This document shows, piece after piece, positions 24,401-34,640 of a stretch of 64,000 bases of DNA. Source of the DNA: Liquidambar formosana (lineage: Eukaryota > Streptophyta > Magnoliopsida > Saxifragales > Altingiaceae); contig CM077832.1 of the NCBI GenBank assembly GCA_039720395.1, positions 29,809,763-29,873,762 of the forward strand, written 5' to 3'. Made by a program: the position numbers and the translations under genes. Under the pieces are notes generated by a model, which saw only the letters and a program-made list of their open reading frames with translations, had not been told where the DNA came from and did not search any database. Positions within the stretch are counted from its first letter, which is position 1; each line of letters starts with the position of its first letter.

Positions 24401-27400
24401 TAAAATTCTCTCTTTCTTTTGTAGTTCGGGTGTCTTGGGTTTTTCATCTTTCTTGACAAGGACCTCTTCGCCTTTATTGTATACTCATAACATTTTTATT
24501 TTAAAATATTTTCTGTTTATCAACAGGAAATAAAAATTTTAAAGAAGACAAAATGTCACCATACCCATATTTCACTCATCTTCAACATCTAATAATTTTG
24601 TACGCATTTATTGTCTACAATTATATTGTGATTAAAATTTGTTCTTGATAATATTTTATATAGACTTCATGTACTGGGTTTCTAACTTAAATCATTTTAA
24701 AATTATTTATATTAAATGCATGAGCTGGCCAAACTCCTCGAATAACTAATATTTATGAGAAATCTCCAACAGACCTAATGGATTAACCATTTGTTGATCA
24801 TTGCCTCAACATAATTCCTGACCATCCTTCCAAAAGTTCACCACACATGATGGGATCAAATAGCCAGAATAATTAGGAAATAGGATCCCTTAAGTAAGCA
24901 TAATTAAGTACACAGTTAACAACTTAACATCAAGAAGCATGCATTACTTCCATCATAAATTAGGCGATACTCACAGCAAAACTTCTTCCTAATGGAGTAT
25001 CCATAAAATCATTGAGCTGCCTCCTGTACTGCAAGGATAACAAAGGAAGCAAAAAATTATAACTAACCATGCTGACATTGAGTAAATAAAACCCAATGAC
25101 TAATCTTCTAAGGCCAAATTTCCAATATATAGTATTAGACCAAAAATAAATGAGCACAAATGCCCAAAAGGACAATGGAATATTTCAGTGTGAAATAGAT
25201 AGTCACCAAAAGTAAATATGCCAGGCATTAATTCATTTAATGACTTCTACACAAAGACGTGAAATCAATTTCAGCAATTAACATCAAAATAAATGCCTAC
25301 TCATGGTAATATCACATACTTCCAAACTAGAACAATATTCCTTCAAAGTGCACTTGATAGTGAACAAATAAAAGAATTTATAAAGCAGAACAAAATTCCT
25401 CCCCAGTGCACTTGAAAGTGAACAGATAAAAGAATATACATTGTGGCTACCACAATCCAAGAGACCATCTTAAGGACAACAGACATCTTCAAGTTCAGTA
25501 GAGCCTTATTCATCTCTGATTCTCCGAAATTCCTTTTCCTAGAAGTAAGGTAATTATTCCAGAAGGTGAAAGGGCTGGCAGTTGAAGTCTCTCCTTGAAG
25601 CTCTTGACTACTGTGTTATGATTTCTCCCATCCAGATTCATAAGCCTGTTTATGATGGTTTTGGGCACTTGGTCAATAGGGGGCCAAAATTATACCTTCA
25701 AGCTGCTCAATTTCCCAATTTTCCCTTGACTGGAGAGTGCAGATTAGAGTCATGAGCTAAGCTATTGATCTTCAAATTCAAAAAATGAGGATGTCAAGAA
25801 GAGAAATCATGCACTGGGATCCTTTTTAGTAGGGAAATTCAAAGGTGACAGAAGTCCTCTAAATATCATTAAAGAATAGGCATCAAGAGTACAAGGTATT
25901 ATTGCAGGAGTTCAAGTACATGAATTGGCAGATGGGATGTTTTTTTATTTTCCTACAGAGTGTGGAGCAGCTCGTGCTCTGTATGAGAGGTCCTTCTTGA
26001 AAAGGAAATGTGCTTTTGCATCTTGACCCTTAGGTCCTCAGGGCCAGATGTCCTGATCTATTGCACAATGTTGGGATCAAGTGGATCCAAGTTCTGGGCT
26101 TACCATTACAGCTTTGGAGTAGGAAATTCTTCAAGATGGTGGGGGATTTTGGTGGGAATTACACAAAAACGGAAATAGATTGGGAAGGGTATTGAGATAG
26201 TGAAAAAGTTTTGGTGACGAAAGAGCCTCTATCCCTAGGTTTTGAAGCACCATCACTGCCCCTGCTCCATTTGAGTTGGAAGCTCCATCTAAGTATAGTT
26301 TCCACTTAGGGCCACTATTCTCTGGGAAATCAGGCCCCTCCAGCTGTTTGATTTTCAAATTTAGGCGCAAACTCAGCTCAGAAATCTGCCTGGACTTATC
26401 CCTTCTTGGCAGTTTAGAGCTGATATTTGATATCAAATTCTCCGAGCAATTCCCATCCGAAGACAGCCAAACAGTTCAGCTCTGCCTAGCACTGTTTTTA
26501 TGGGGTAGCTAATGATGACCACAATGGTATGAGCTTGGAAGTAAGGTCGCAGCTTTCTAGACACACTGTTCAAGGCTACCATGGCTTGCTCTAGTGAGGG
26601 TAGTGTGTTTCTGCATCCAGTAGAGTCTAGCTAACATAGAATATTGGTTGGTGACCTCCTTCGCAGACTAGAGCAGCTCTGACTTCTACAGGAGAAACTG
26701 CTTTGTAGAGAATCAATCCCTTTCCAACAAGGGGTTTGGACAACAATGGTGGTGACCCCAAGTACTATTTTAGTTGTTGAATTTCTTATTCACATTTAGC
26801 AAGGCAAAGAAAGGTTTACATTTGTCTACTGATCTGGACATAAACCAGCTCAGAATAGCTTCTCCTGTCAGGCTCTAGACTCCCTTGAAATTTGCTGGGG
26901 ATGGCATGTCTAGCAGAGCTCTGATCTGTGCTAGAATCACCTCAATCCTGCTTTGAGGTATAATATAACACATGAATTTCCCTGAGACTTTGAAGGTGCA
27001 TTGTGAGGGGTTGAGTTTCATCTCATACTCTCAGCACTTGAAATGCCTCTTATAAGTGCAAGGTGTGGTCTTCTCTTCGTTGGATTTTTACCATCATATC
27101 ATCCACATACACTTCCATGTTTCTACTGATCTGATCTTTGAAGATCATGTCGACCAGCCTCTAGTAGGTTGCTCCTACATTCTTCAGGCCAAACAGCATA
27201 AGCTGATAGCAATAGAATCCTCATTCAGTGATGAAGGAAATCTTTTGAATATCTGGTGGGTACATAGCAATCTGGTTATATCCCAAGTACGCATCCATAA
27301 TGACAGTGCTTCTTGTTTGCTTGTTTCATCCACTAGTTGATTAATATCCGAAAGATAGCTATTCTTTGGACAAGCTTTGTTGAGATCTGTTAAGTCAATG

Positions 27401-28342
27401 CAAACTCACCACTTCCCATTCTTTTTGGAACCACCATCACATTTGCCAACCACTCCAAATATTGGGCCTCCCGAATTGATTTTCTTGCAAGAGCTTCACT
27501 ACCTCCTCTTTAAATTATCAGGTTCCGCTCTAGAGTGAACCTTCTCTGTTTTTGCTTGACCAAAGGATGAGAAGGGCTGACATTCAACTTGTGACATATC
27601 ACCTCTAGGCTCATTCTAGCTGTATCCCTGCCTCCTCAGTGGGTATGCAAAAATATCTTTGTTCTCCTTCAAGAATTAGCTCAATTGTTTCTTCAATTCT
27701 AGGGGTTGCATGGTCCCCATTTGTGCAAACCGATATGGTTTCATTGTTACTTGAGTTCTGTTAGGACTTAGGAGCTCGGGCTGTAATTGTTATTCAACAG
27801 ACAAATCTGATTGTTTATCAAACTTGGTGGACTATCAAAGGCATGACAAGATATGAGTCTTGATGGACTATCAAACTTGGTGCCGATCTAGGAGGCATGC
27901 ATCTCCTATGAAGGGCTCTAGGCACAGATAGGTCTTTTGGCGAGCTATAGATCCCATTATTCAAGTTTGGATCAAACAAGTGTCATTTTCTAATAGGTGA
28001 GTATTTTTGTTCACTACAATAAGGGCAAACCACTCTCTAATCTCTCTAAATCAAAACAAAGGAATACCCTCAAACTCTTTCAAAACTAAGACATGTAAAG
28101 AAGAAAGAAAACTGACTCTATCCCAAAAAGCCAAAACATTCTTAACCTTGTTTTCAAAAAAATTTCCAATTCTTTCCATCCAAATTGTTAGAACACCACT
28201 TATGTGAAGCCAAAGTTGATGTGAACTAGATGTCTGCTTAACAGTTTAGGACACTAAACCTTCCAGCAACCTTTTTAATGACAGAAGCTACATTCATCAA
28301 TAGTTGTTTTTGTCCTTTAGTTCATTCGAGCGCCCTTTTTTT

Positions 28343-28378
<36 letters not shown>

Positions 28379-31300
28379 AGGATGAAGTAATGCTTTGAGT
28401 GCTAGTCTAGGGCTTGAGCACAATTGCAAACACTGATGGAGTGGACAAAGGAAGAAGCCCCTCAACGAGTTTCTTTTGCTATAAACTCATTTACCACTAA
28501 ATCAACTGAAGGAAGAGAACTACGGTGAAGTATAGTACCTCAAATACCCTCAAACTCACTCCTAAGAGCCATTAGAAACTAAACAAGTCGTTGCTCCTCT
28601 CTCTCATGGGCCTTGGACTTACTTGGTCCATATGGGTTGTGGGATCTTATATGGGCCCGGGGTTTGCCCCAAAGGGTTTCCTCGTCATAAAAAAAAATAA
28701 AAATAAAAAAGGTAATATACCGTATTTTCACTCAATTCCTTAAGTTCTGTGAGGGCTAATTGATCCCAACAATCAGCCATAACACCATAAAACTCCCGAA
28801 TGCTCCTGTCCCTGAAGAATGTCCTTGATCTCATGTTCCAACTTATACCTTTTTGCAAAATTTGATTGAAAAACAACTTTGACAAATGAGCCCAAATTTC
28901 TTTAGAATTAAGAGAACTTAGCCAATTAAACACCAATAAATATGCCAACTAAACTCCAATAAATATGTTCAACCAAATTATTTATCCAAGTGATAATCTT
29001 TGCATTATTCATTTCCCAGAACGAAATCAATTCCTAGTATTTATCAACCTTGGCATCAATAGGATTTTTAACAATCCCAGTCATATAACCCCACATATTC
29101 TTCCCTAGCAAAATGTTTTTCATTGCATAGGCCCAATAATTGACGTTATTGCCCACCAACTTCACACCGATAGGCTGAAGAGAATCCGCATTATTATTTT
29201 CCATGATTTAAGAAGAGAGATATGGCAGATAGAGATGTCTAGAGAGATGCAACTCAGCTATAAGAAAATTACTAGAACTGGAAACACTGCTAAGTGGTCA
29301 AAGATGCTTCTAGAGGGTTCAACTGATGTTGATTGATGCTGGAAACGGGTCAACTGGAATCAATTGACCAAGGAATAGGGTCGTCTAAGTGTTATTAGGT
29401 TGGACAAGGGACTAAGGTTGATTGATTAGGTCTGCTATAGCGGCTAGATGACACTGGTTTAGGTTTGTTATGGTCAACTGGGTCATGTGAGGTTGCTACT
29501 GTTGTAGACAAGCTCAGGAGAAAGTAGTGCGACTTGGTGCAAGGCTTGATCAACTTGGAAATGAGGGGTCGACTTCGCTGAGTCGTGGTGTTGTGATGTG
29601 ACTAGGTTGGATGGTGCTGATGATGCTCGACGAATGCTAGGGGTGGTTGGTCAAACACAGGAGAGAGAGTGCTAGGATCAATTAATGCAAGGATCCACCA
29701 CTGGTTCATGCTATGAAAGAATTGACTGTTATGAGAAACAAAATGTTTGACTGCTATGAGGGAGGAATCAACTGCTGTGAGAGATGCTTAAATGCAACTG
29801 TTGATGCTTCACAATGGTGGGTTGTGCTATAAAGCCCTTAGTGCTCTAATACCATGATAAAACACCACTTCACCCCTAAAGCTTAAGTTGATGGGGAATG
29901 GGTCAACAATATATATCAAGCTAACACAAATAACCTTCTTAAAAGCACATCCCCTCCTACTCTTGCTAAGGCCACCAAGATCTATCTCCATCGTCACATA
30001 TATGTGAGCCAAGGTTACCCAAGTCAAACCAACCTCAAAAAAGAATCTCTGCCATAACAGATTCTTCAAGGCATAGTGCAAAAACAAGTTATCCAGTGTC
30101 TCCCCACTCGCCTTGCACATTACACACCAATATCAGAAAACGCCCTATTTGGCCTTCTTTTCTAAAGCATTTCATTGATATTAATCCTCTTATGAGAGAG
30201 TGTCCATGCTGAAAACTTGACCTTAGGAAGCACTTTTATCTTCCGAATCATCCTAGCAGGGTGAAAATCATAGACCAATGAATTATCAATTAAAAAAGTA
30301 AAGAAGAATCTACAGGTGAACTCTCCAACAAATGAAGGGTCCAACACCTCTTATCAAGCTCAAAAGGTGCAAAATAAACATCATTAAGAGAGAGAAGTGA
30401 GTATAACTCATCAATTCCACAATATTGAGATTCCTAAAGAAGTTAAAATTCAAACTAATAGACAAAGAAGACAAACTCCCACCTCATTTTCTTCCTTGTT
30501 TTCTTGGCTTTATCGCATTTCTGGATCTAAAGCTGCCTATGATGCTGACTAGTCCCTTTTGCATTTCCAATTGAGGCCTATTTAGAACTTTGAAAGTCTT
30601 TTATTGATTCTTCATATTCTAAGAAATTTTGGACTTTCTAGTTTTCAGAAGTTACAATTTTGGTTTAAATTATACTATGAATCTAATTAGGAGTGTTTTC
30701 TTGGGTTGCAAACCAGCCCATTAAGAGTTTAGGAACTATATTATGGGGGAATTTGAGTCCTAGTTGGTTTCTATATTGGTTAGCCTTATTTCATAAAGGT
30801 TTTTGGTTTTGTAGAAAGTTTTCTTAACTCAATAAATAAGGTCTTTAGTTGCATAGAAGGTATTTTAAACTCAATAAAAAATATCATTGTACCAAAAGAT
30901 CATATTTGATTCATGAAATTTTCAGTGTTTTGGTTTGATTATTGAATTCATGGTTGCCTAAACAGTTCTCCCAATTGTTGTGTTCTTTAATGAATCAAAT
31001 ACTAGCCCCTGTTCCTTTATTTACTAAACCTAAAACCCAACTTCCACAGCCTTTAGTTGCTGTCCAACAACATATTTTATAAATTCCAGCCACTTGTTGC
31101 CTTTAAACTTTAGCCTATTCCAACCTATTTAATTTACAAAGCCTAGTACCCTTCTCCCACACTACAAAACCTAAGGTCACCAGCTATCTTGAACCTCGGC
31201 CCACCATTGTAGACTGCATAAATCTAATTTTAGTGCTTGCCCACATCACAAGCTTCATCATTCAATCTTGATATATTGAGAAAATCTCTCCCTTATCAAA

Positions 31301-32483
31301 GAAAAAAAAAATTGCATTTGGGATTGGATGATCCATGGCCCAATTTGATAGTTGATTGAACCATAGCCTAACAAAGCCCAATCAATTCGAAATTATGTAA
31401 TGAATTTTGACATAACAAAGATCAATCAATACATGAATTTTCAAAACTCTAGAATTAGTCATGCTATGTTAAAACCTCAAGCACCAAACAGACGAAAAAT
31501 CATTGTTTTTTATTTTCATGGATCAGCCATGCTATAAAACACCAATAGGGGTTTAGCATGAACAATAATCTCATGTTTCTCAGATTTCATTTCATTTCAT
31601 TTCTTTTCCAACTTTAAAAAAAAAACTCACGCCCAGTGAATGTCTTATTAAAGGTGAAGAATCTAGTGTTCACAGATTTTATTTCATTTCATTTCTTTTC
31701 CAACTTTTCCTCAGAAATCAAACAGATCCTATAACTCCAAACTCCAAATCAGCTCAAATTGATAAAATGAAATTCAGAAAATTAATGCTCCTTTTAGTTC
31801 CTGAGAAAACATAACATTTTGTTTTTGTATTAAGTTGTTTTGGTTTCTGAAATATGAGAAACTCCCTTCAACTTGGCCAAATAATTTAATTACACTCAGT
31901 TGAGAGATAAAGAGAAAGAGCAAACTCGCATTTCGCTCAGTTGAGTGGAGGTTTTTGTTTTCTTCGGTTCCAAATACTCAAACACCTAAAATTCCAAATT
32001 CTAATTCCAATTCCTTTCCAGCACTTTGTCGGCAACCAAACAAAACAAAAAAATCTTTAGACTCTATAGAGAAATAAGATACCGAGAGAGGGAAAAAGAA
32101 CAAACCCTAGGCCAATTCCTGCTAAAATCAAAGGTTAGAGTCCGCCACCGCTGCCCAATCTCGAATTCACGGTCCAGCTCCCTAGCCCGGTCGGAAGCCG
32201 ATCGGACGACAGACGAGACCCGCCGCGACACCGAGTACTGACGATCGATGCGCTCGGCGGCCTTCTTGGCCTCGTAGACCAGCTGCTCGAACCCGTCGTT
32301 GGCGCTCCGCCACGCGTCCCTCCATGCCTCGCCGGACGCCATGCGCTTCGCGAACCCGTCGAAGTCACTTCGCTGGAAGGCCTGCACGGTCACCACGTGG
32401 CGAGACGGAGTGAATTGCTTGTGGGTACGAAATCGTTGAGGTTTTGAGCACAGTAAGGGATGCCATGGCACGCTCGTCGCCAT
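3279..32483 (-). CDS. Predicted plastid membrane protein with C-terminal zinc ribbon, four exons over 29 kb
   Basis: Exons on the minus strand are 32483-32106, 25028-24975, 16222-16097 and 3458-3279. Every intron is GT-AG and phase 0, and together they encode 245 residues. Residues 1-35 are Ser/Thr/Arg-rich with few acids, as in a chloroplast transit peptide (inferred). Residues 36-126 are a charged, largely helical region rich in Arg, Ala and Glu. Residues 145-186 are strongly hydrophobic (TIFFLWFALSGWLFRF, then GPLLIGTVANN) and form one or two membrane segments. Residues from 187 hold a CxxC-x13-CxxC zinc ribbon (CPAC...CASC), and the protein ends DIIDVEFEEK. The combination resembles a conserved plant protein of unknown function, so no symbol is given. 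The ATG at 32483 is the first in frame; a GTG lies two codons upstream. Introns are 7.1, 8.8 and 12.6 kb and packed with transposons. No exon is broken, so the gene looks functional. Confidence 0.85.
3459..6948. other. Intron 3 of the zinc-ribbon gene, repeat-poor left part
   Basis: AT-rich intron sequence with no coding exon recognised. Near 5040-5155 there is a stretch ending in a C-rich CCTCCCTTGCCCCCCTTGG motif that resembles the degraded ends of plant transposons, but no boundaries could be set. A poly-C and TC tract lies at 6598-6640. Confidence 0.4.
6598..6640. repeat. Poly-C tract followed by (TC)n
   Basis: About 25 C residues run directly into a TC microsatellite. Proline-rich open frames across it are an artefact of the tract. 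Confidence 0.9.
7054..7638 (-). mobile_element. Tandem TRIM retrotransposon array (three LTRs, two internal domains)
   Basis: Three related LTRs of about 110 bp lie at 7054-7165, 7289-7402 and 7527-7638. They are separated by two internal domains of about 125 bp. Read on the minus strand, each LTR begins TGTTGG or similar and is preceded by a GAGGGGGAG polypurine tract. Each of the upstream two is followed by a tRNA-Met primer-binding site (GGTATTAGAGC). This is the layout of terminal-repeat retrotransposons in miniature. Flanks CTTGT (7049-7053) and CTAGT (7639-7643) match at four of five bases and sit inside the 5' LTR of the host element. Confidence 0.8.
8905..9790. repeat. 122-bp tandem repeat array, about seven copies
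   Basis: The segment AGTTAAATAAATAAACT recurs at 8921, 9028, 9150, 9272, 9394, 9516, 9638 and 9760. Spacing is 107 bp once and then exactly 122 bp six times. Copies differ by only a few substitutions, so the array expanded recently. It lies in the hAT element between the 5' subterminal region and the transposase gene. Confidence 0.95.
10171..13729 (+). CDS. hAT transposase (BED finger, DUF659-like core, hAT dimerisation domain)
   Basis: Exons are 10171-10986, 11097-11961, 12130-12260, 12343-12418 and 12516-13729. All introns are GT-AG and phases agree, giving about 1033 residues with no internal stop. The N-terminus holds a BED-type zinc finger (CRYCQKTW...RLKYHL, residues about 29-60). Exon 2 holds the catalytic core with CDGWTG, LVTDNGSNY and CAAHCIDLIFE, which correspond to the first and second catalytic Asp regions and the conserved CxxH motif of hAT enzymes. 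Exon 5 carries the dimerisation domain (CERNWSTFSLIHTKQRNRL) with the expected catalytic Glu. After it comes an acidic Ser/Asp-rich region and a long Gln/Pro/Tyr-rich tail. The enzyme is expected to cut and paste elements with matching ends, including the 17779-18858 copy. Confidence 0.88.
14130..15429 (+). other. Internal region of the small LTR element, right of the hAT insertion
   Basis: C- and T-rich sequence without a reliable open frame. It continues the internal region that starts at 7699 after the primer-binding site. An A-tract lies at 14737-14758. No Gag- or Pol-like protein was recognised in any frame. Confidence 0.4.
16097..16222 (-). CDS. Exon 3 (membrane segment) of the plastid zinc-ribbon membrane protein gene
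   Basis: This exon has 42 codons, almost all hydrophobic, from a TTTTGCAG acceptor to a GTATAA donor. It lacks an ATG, so it does not appear as an ATG-initiated frame. It is recognised from its composition, splice sites and phase. Confidence 0.85.
17332..20002. mobile_element. MULE-like non-autonomous element with inverted ends
   Basis: The left end (GATAAATTACAAGAAACCCC) and the reverse complement of the right end (GGTAAATTGCACGAAACC) match. They continue with AAGTTTGGCC-type sequence on the left and a similar GTTTGGCCC on the right. This resembles the termini of plant Mutator-like elements. A clear 9-bp target duplication was not found. No transposase was recognised inside. The element sits in the RTE LINE relic and contains the hAT copy at 17779-18858. 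Confidence 0.45.
17779..18858. mobile_element. Non-autonomous hAT copy related to the 7772-14121 family
   Basis: The left end (CAAGGACTTAAATATC) and the reverse complement of the right end (CATGGTCTTAAATATTG) match the ends of the large hAT element. The subterminal regions carry the same ATATCGAT-type repeats. Flanks ACTCGATT (17771-17778) and ACTCCATT (18859-18866) match at seven of eight bases, as expected for an older hAT target duplication. The 1.08-kb interior has no transposase frame. Confidence 0.65.
20851..23102. other. Intron 2 of the zinc-ribbon gene, nothing recognised
   Basis: This contains no supported exon or RNA gene. A GA-rich stretch lies at 21160-21220 and another around 22555-22590. 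A T-run at 22080-22090 followed by A-rich sequence may mark a decayed retroelement tail. Confidence 0.4.
23103..23289 (-). mobile_element. tRNA-derived SINE
   Basis: On the minus strand the element begins CTAACCTAGTTGGTAAGGG, which holds an A box. A B box (GGTTCGATTCCC) follows about 40 bases later. This is the RNA polymerase III promoter arrangement of plant SINEs. The body ends near 23103 in an AT-rich tail. It abuts a decayed hAT-like copy to its right. Confidence 0.6.
23288..23894. mobile_element. Decayed hAT-family copy
   Basis: Numerous GATATATCGAT-type segments occur near both ends. The right end GATATTTTAGACCATG matches the right end of the 17779-18858 copy. The left terminus is eroded or overlapped by the SINE, and no target duplication could be matched. 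Confidence 0.45.
23895..24530 (+). pseudogene. L1-type LINE 3' tail with RNase H-like fragment
   Basis: Frames on the + strand decode to the end of a plant L1 ORF2. At 23940-24130 there is a broken stretch like the region after the zinc-binding domain. At 24201-24360 an RNase H-like fragment (VEGDSWANNE, FSWVHRLANGEADSLAKK) follows. Stops and shifts interrupt it. The element ends in A-rich sequence near 24530. Confidence 0.55.
24975..25028 (-). CDS. Exon 2 (18 codons) of the plastid zinc-ribbon membrane protein gene
   Basis: A 54-bp micro-exon encodes YRRQLNDFMDTPLGRSFA. On the minus strand it has a TTGCAG acceptor and a GTGAGT donor. Its phase matches exons 1 and 3 exactly. Confidence 0.85.
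25029..25849. other. Intron 1 of the zinc-ribbon gene next to exon 2
   Basis: No supported feature. It includes a short duplicated segment (about 25325-25385 and 25386-25430) around CCAGTGCACTTGAAAGTGAA-like sequence. Confidence 0.35.
25850..26200 (+). pseudogene. LINE ORF1-like fragment (DUF4283 type)
   Basis: Reading across frames on the + strand gives FFYFPTECGAARALYERSF, then WVQVLGLPLQLWS-like and MVGDFWWE-like sequence. This resembles the DUF4283 domain found in plant LINE ORF1 and related proteins. It has several stops and frame changes and is a short relic. Confidence 0.4.
26220..27800 (-). pseudogene. Ty3/gypsy pol relic (reverse transcriptase and RNase H)
   Basis: Read on the minus strand from 27450 downwards, it gives VCIDLTDLNKACPKN and DINQLVDETSK. 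Then come an FGLKNVGAT segment and the catalytic EVYVDDMMVK motif near 27090-27120. An RNase H-like start (WKLYLDGASNSNGAGAVMVL) lies at about 26320-26220. The order matches gypsy pol. Stops and shifts break it throughout. No LTR, integrase or Gag was found next to it, so this is a truncated copy in intron 1. Confidence 0.7.
28339..28377. repeat. Long T tract
   Basis: An almost uninterrupted T run of about 35 bases, probably the poly(A) tail of a minus-strand retroelement. Confidence 0.85.
28690..29210 (-). pseudogene. Ty1/copia Gag-like fragment
   Basis: The minus strand gives an N-terminal Gag segment (IGVKLVGNNVNYWAYAMKN, LLGKNMWGYMTG) around 29190-29050. After a frame change it continues as IWAHLSKLF and a later segment with DQLALTELKELS (28900-28700). 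This is the pattern of copia Gag polyproteins. It is broken by stops and frameshifts, and no Pol or LTR was seen. Confidence 0.6.
29820..30390 (-). pseudogene. L1-type LINE fragment with reverse-transcriptase zinc-binding domain
   Basis: Minus-strand frames give LPKVKFSAWTLSHKRININ, then, after a shift, MCKASGETLDNLFLHYALKN. This resembles the zinc-binding region that follows reverse transcriptase in plant LINEs. The frame changes at about 30140. No tail was identified. Confidence 0.5.
30391..32105. other. Intron 1 of the zinc-ribbon gene, nothing recognised
   Basis: AT-rich intron sequence with no supported feature. The motif TTTCATTTCATTTC occurs twice (31587 and 31681), within two similar segments. 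Confidence 0.4.
32106..32483 (-). CDS. Exon 1 of the plastid zinc-ribbon membrane protein gene
   Basis: This exon has 126 codons from ATG at 32483 to a GTTTG donor at 32105. It is GC-rich compared with its surroundings, which is common for plant first exons. It encodes the predicted transit peptide and the charged helical region (for example DFDGFAKRMASGEAWRDAWR). Confidence 0.85.
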
Positions 32484-32676
32484 GATCACGGTAACAGAGC
32501 GGTGTTTCCTTTGTAGAAGAGTATTATGCTATTGGGGCCGGAAGTTGGAGGGAGGAGAGGAAGGGTGTACTGTTGCCGTTTGGCGTTTGGTGTTGTATGG
32601 GCTCAATCCTCAATGGCGTGTCATCACCGTTTGCCGTTGAGTGGGCTCGGGCTCCGTGGCTTAGAAAAGAGGAAAC

Positions 32677-32833
32677 GGGGAAATACAATAGTCCGATTAC
32701 GGGCAAACAATTACAGTTTAATAGCAATTAGTAGTCAATTATAGCTAAGTTAGTATGAATTTACTAGTGAGTTAATAATCATTGTTTTAAACTGTAATTA
32801 TTTGTCCTAGCATGACCTATCTGTAATTCCCCC
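32677..32833. mobile_element. MITE in the 5' flank of the zinc-ribbon gene
   Basis: The left end (GGGGAAATACAATAGTCC, then GGGCAAACAATTACAG) is an inverted match of the right end (CTGTAATTATTTGTCC, then CTGTAATTCCCCC). The same termini occur at 39058-39355 and, partly, at 58012-58070, so this is a small family. It lies about 190 bp upstream of the start codon at 32483 and may overlap its promoter. Confidence 0.55.
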
Positions 32834-33010
32834 AAAGGGAAACTTCAATGCCTATCCTCCGCTGTCCCTTCACGTCTAGATTTTTCCACCTTCTGCCTCA
32901 CTTTGGTATTTACGTATCAGTTTAAATTCAGTGAACATCCCATTTTTACACGCATGAAAATTAAGTTCCAATACTAACTCTCCGGATAAGTTTTTCTTTC
33001 CTATTTTTTT

Positions 33011-33479
33011 TTTCTTTTTTTTTTTTTTTTTTTTTTGTCAATAGATAAAAATAGATTGATGAAAGATAAAACTCAGTACACAATAGAGGAACAATCTTCC
33101 ACTAAGAACGGCTCTAGCTAACTAGGAGTCTCTAGCCAGACTTCTAAACTCTCTACTCCAAGAACATACTTAGCAATAGCATCCGCAACTCGATTACAAT
33201 TTCTCGGAATTGAAGCAAACTTGACTACATTCACTTTCCTAGCTAGATGGAAGATATCATTACACAAAACCTCCAAATCTGCTACCATAGCACCCCTTTT
33301 CTGTAAGCATTTGATCACTGCCTGTGCATCTCCTTCCACCTCCAAACTCTTGAACCCAAATTCCAACGCCAACTTTAGACCTTCCCTCAGTGCATGGGCT
33401 TCCCCAACTTGAGCAGATAATGCAACCTCTATTTTTTTTTTGCAAAGCCTGTGCATCTCCTTTCTCATCTGCTAAAAAA
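33011..33479 (-). mobile_element. 5'-truncated L1-type LINE carrying an RNase H fragment
   Basis: A T-run at about 33011-33036 is the poly(A) tail of a minus-strand insertion. Upstream of it the frame 33468-33118 is open for 116 residues and is RNase H-like (QVGEAHALREGLKLALEFG, LEVEGDAQAVI, ASIPRNCNRVADAIAKY). TTCCTATTTTTTT flanks the insertion on both sides (about 32998-33010 and 33480-33492), as expected from target-primed reverse transcription. The open frame suggests a fairly young truncated copy. Confidence 0.68.
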
Positions 33480-33659
33480 TTCCTATTTTTTTATTTTCAA
33501 AAGTTTAAAAAATAAAATTTTAAAAAAATTTTAGAAGTTACAAGGTTACCAAAATTTTACATTATGAGAAACTTTCAAAAGTTTTCATTTATATAAAAGC
33601 TAAATTAGCATTAAAAACCGACCCATACCTTCTTAATGGTAGGAAAACTAACAAGGGTT

Positions 33660-34640
33660 TTTTATGAAGGCTCTCTATTGGAATAATAGAGGCTTAAGTA
33701 ATAAACCTTCGATGAGGGTAAAAAAAATTTTTTTTTTGACTGATAGGCTTGATATATTGTGCATCTCTGAGCCTAGGATTGAATTTTCTTCAATCTCCCT
33801 TTTCTTTTGGAATCATTGGGTCTAAAGTTAGTTGTCACCAATGTTTGAGGTAACCTCATTTCAACTTCACGGGTGCCTTTGTGATGATTCTTTAGACAAT
33901 TTTGTTGTAATTTCCAACTCTGTTCAACATGTAACTATTTATATTTTTTTTAATGGTGTGCCTTGTTTTATTACCGTGGTATATGCTTGTATTACATATG
34001 TCAAAAGGAGAATTTTGTTGGATGAATTTCTATCTATTCATTCTAGAGTTTCTATTCCTTAGATGGACATTGGTGATTTCAATTCAGTTCTTGGTGCTCA
34101 TGAGAAGAGGGATGGGAGTATGGTCTAATCTTATTTCATGTTATAAGTTCCATAGTATGTACATTCCTATAGTTTTACTTACATGGATATTAAATGTGCA
34201 TTTTTCAATTAGGTTTAGATTGGAGATGAGATTTGATAGAAGTTTATGCACTTCTCTATGGCTTGATGGATTGCATGATTTTCTCTGTTTAGCATTGCCT
34301 AAAAAGTTGCCCTGACCATAACCTCCTTCAACTAATAGGACTTCATCTCAAGTCCTAAGCCTTATAATTTCATAAAAGCATAGACAGACTCACTCCAATT
34401 TCATGAATTTGGTGGTAGATTGTTAGAATTCTAATACTTTCTATGGACCCCAATACCCAGTATTGTAATTCAAAAAAAGTTAACAACGTTAAGAGATGTC
34501 TTAAGAATTGTAATAGAGAAGTTTTTGGTCATATGGATGACAAGATTAAAGCTACTTCGACCTCTTTATTAGGTAAGCTGGACCGATCGATTGCTTAAAC
34601 TCCCAAGAGTGTCTTTATAGATAAAAACAATAAACATGAC
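33660..34640 (+). pseudogene. L1-type LINE endonuclease-region relic
   Basis: The + strand starts MKALYWNNRGLSN, the typical beginning of a plant L1 ORF2 endonuclease. It goes on with RLDILCISEPR, PCFITVVYACI and MDIGDFNSVLGAHEKR (the GDFN catalytic region, near 34065-34110). A later part resembles the linker before reverse transcriptase (NREVFGHMDDKIKA, 34510-34560). Stops and shifts interrupt it. It ends before the reverse transcriptase. Confidence 0.6.

Noticed and set aside
26276..26512. 78-residue + strand frame
   Set aside because: It is antisense to the gypsy RNase H fragment on the minus strand.
32135..32368. 77-residue Arg/Ser-rich minus-strand frame
   Set aside because: It is an out-of-frame shadow of exon 1 of the zinc-ribbon gene, open because that exon is GC-rich.
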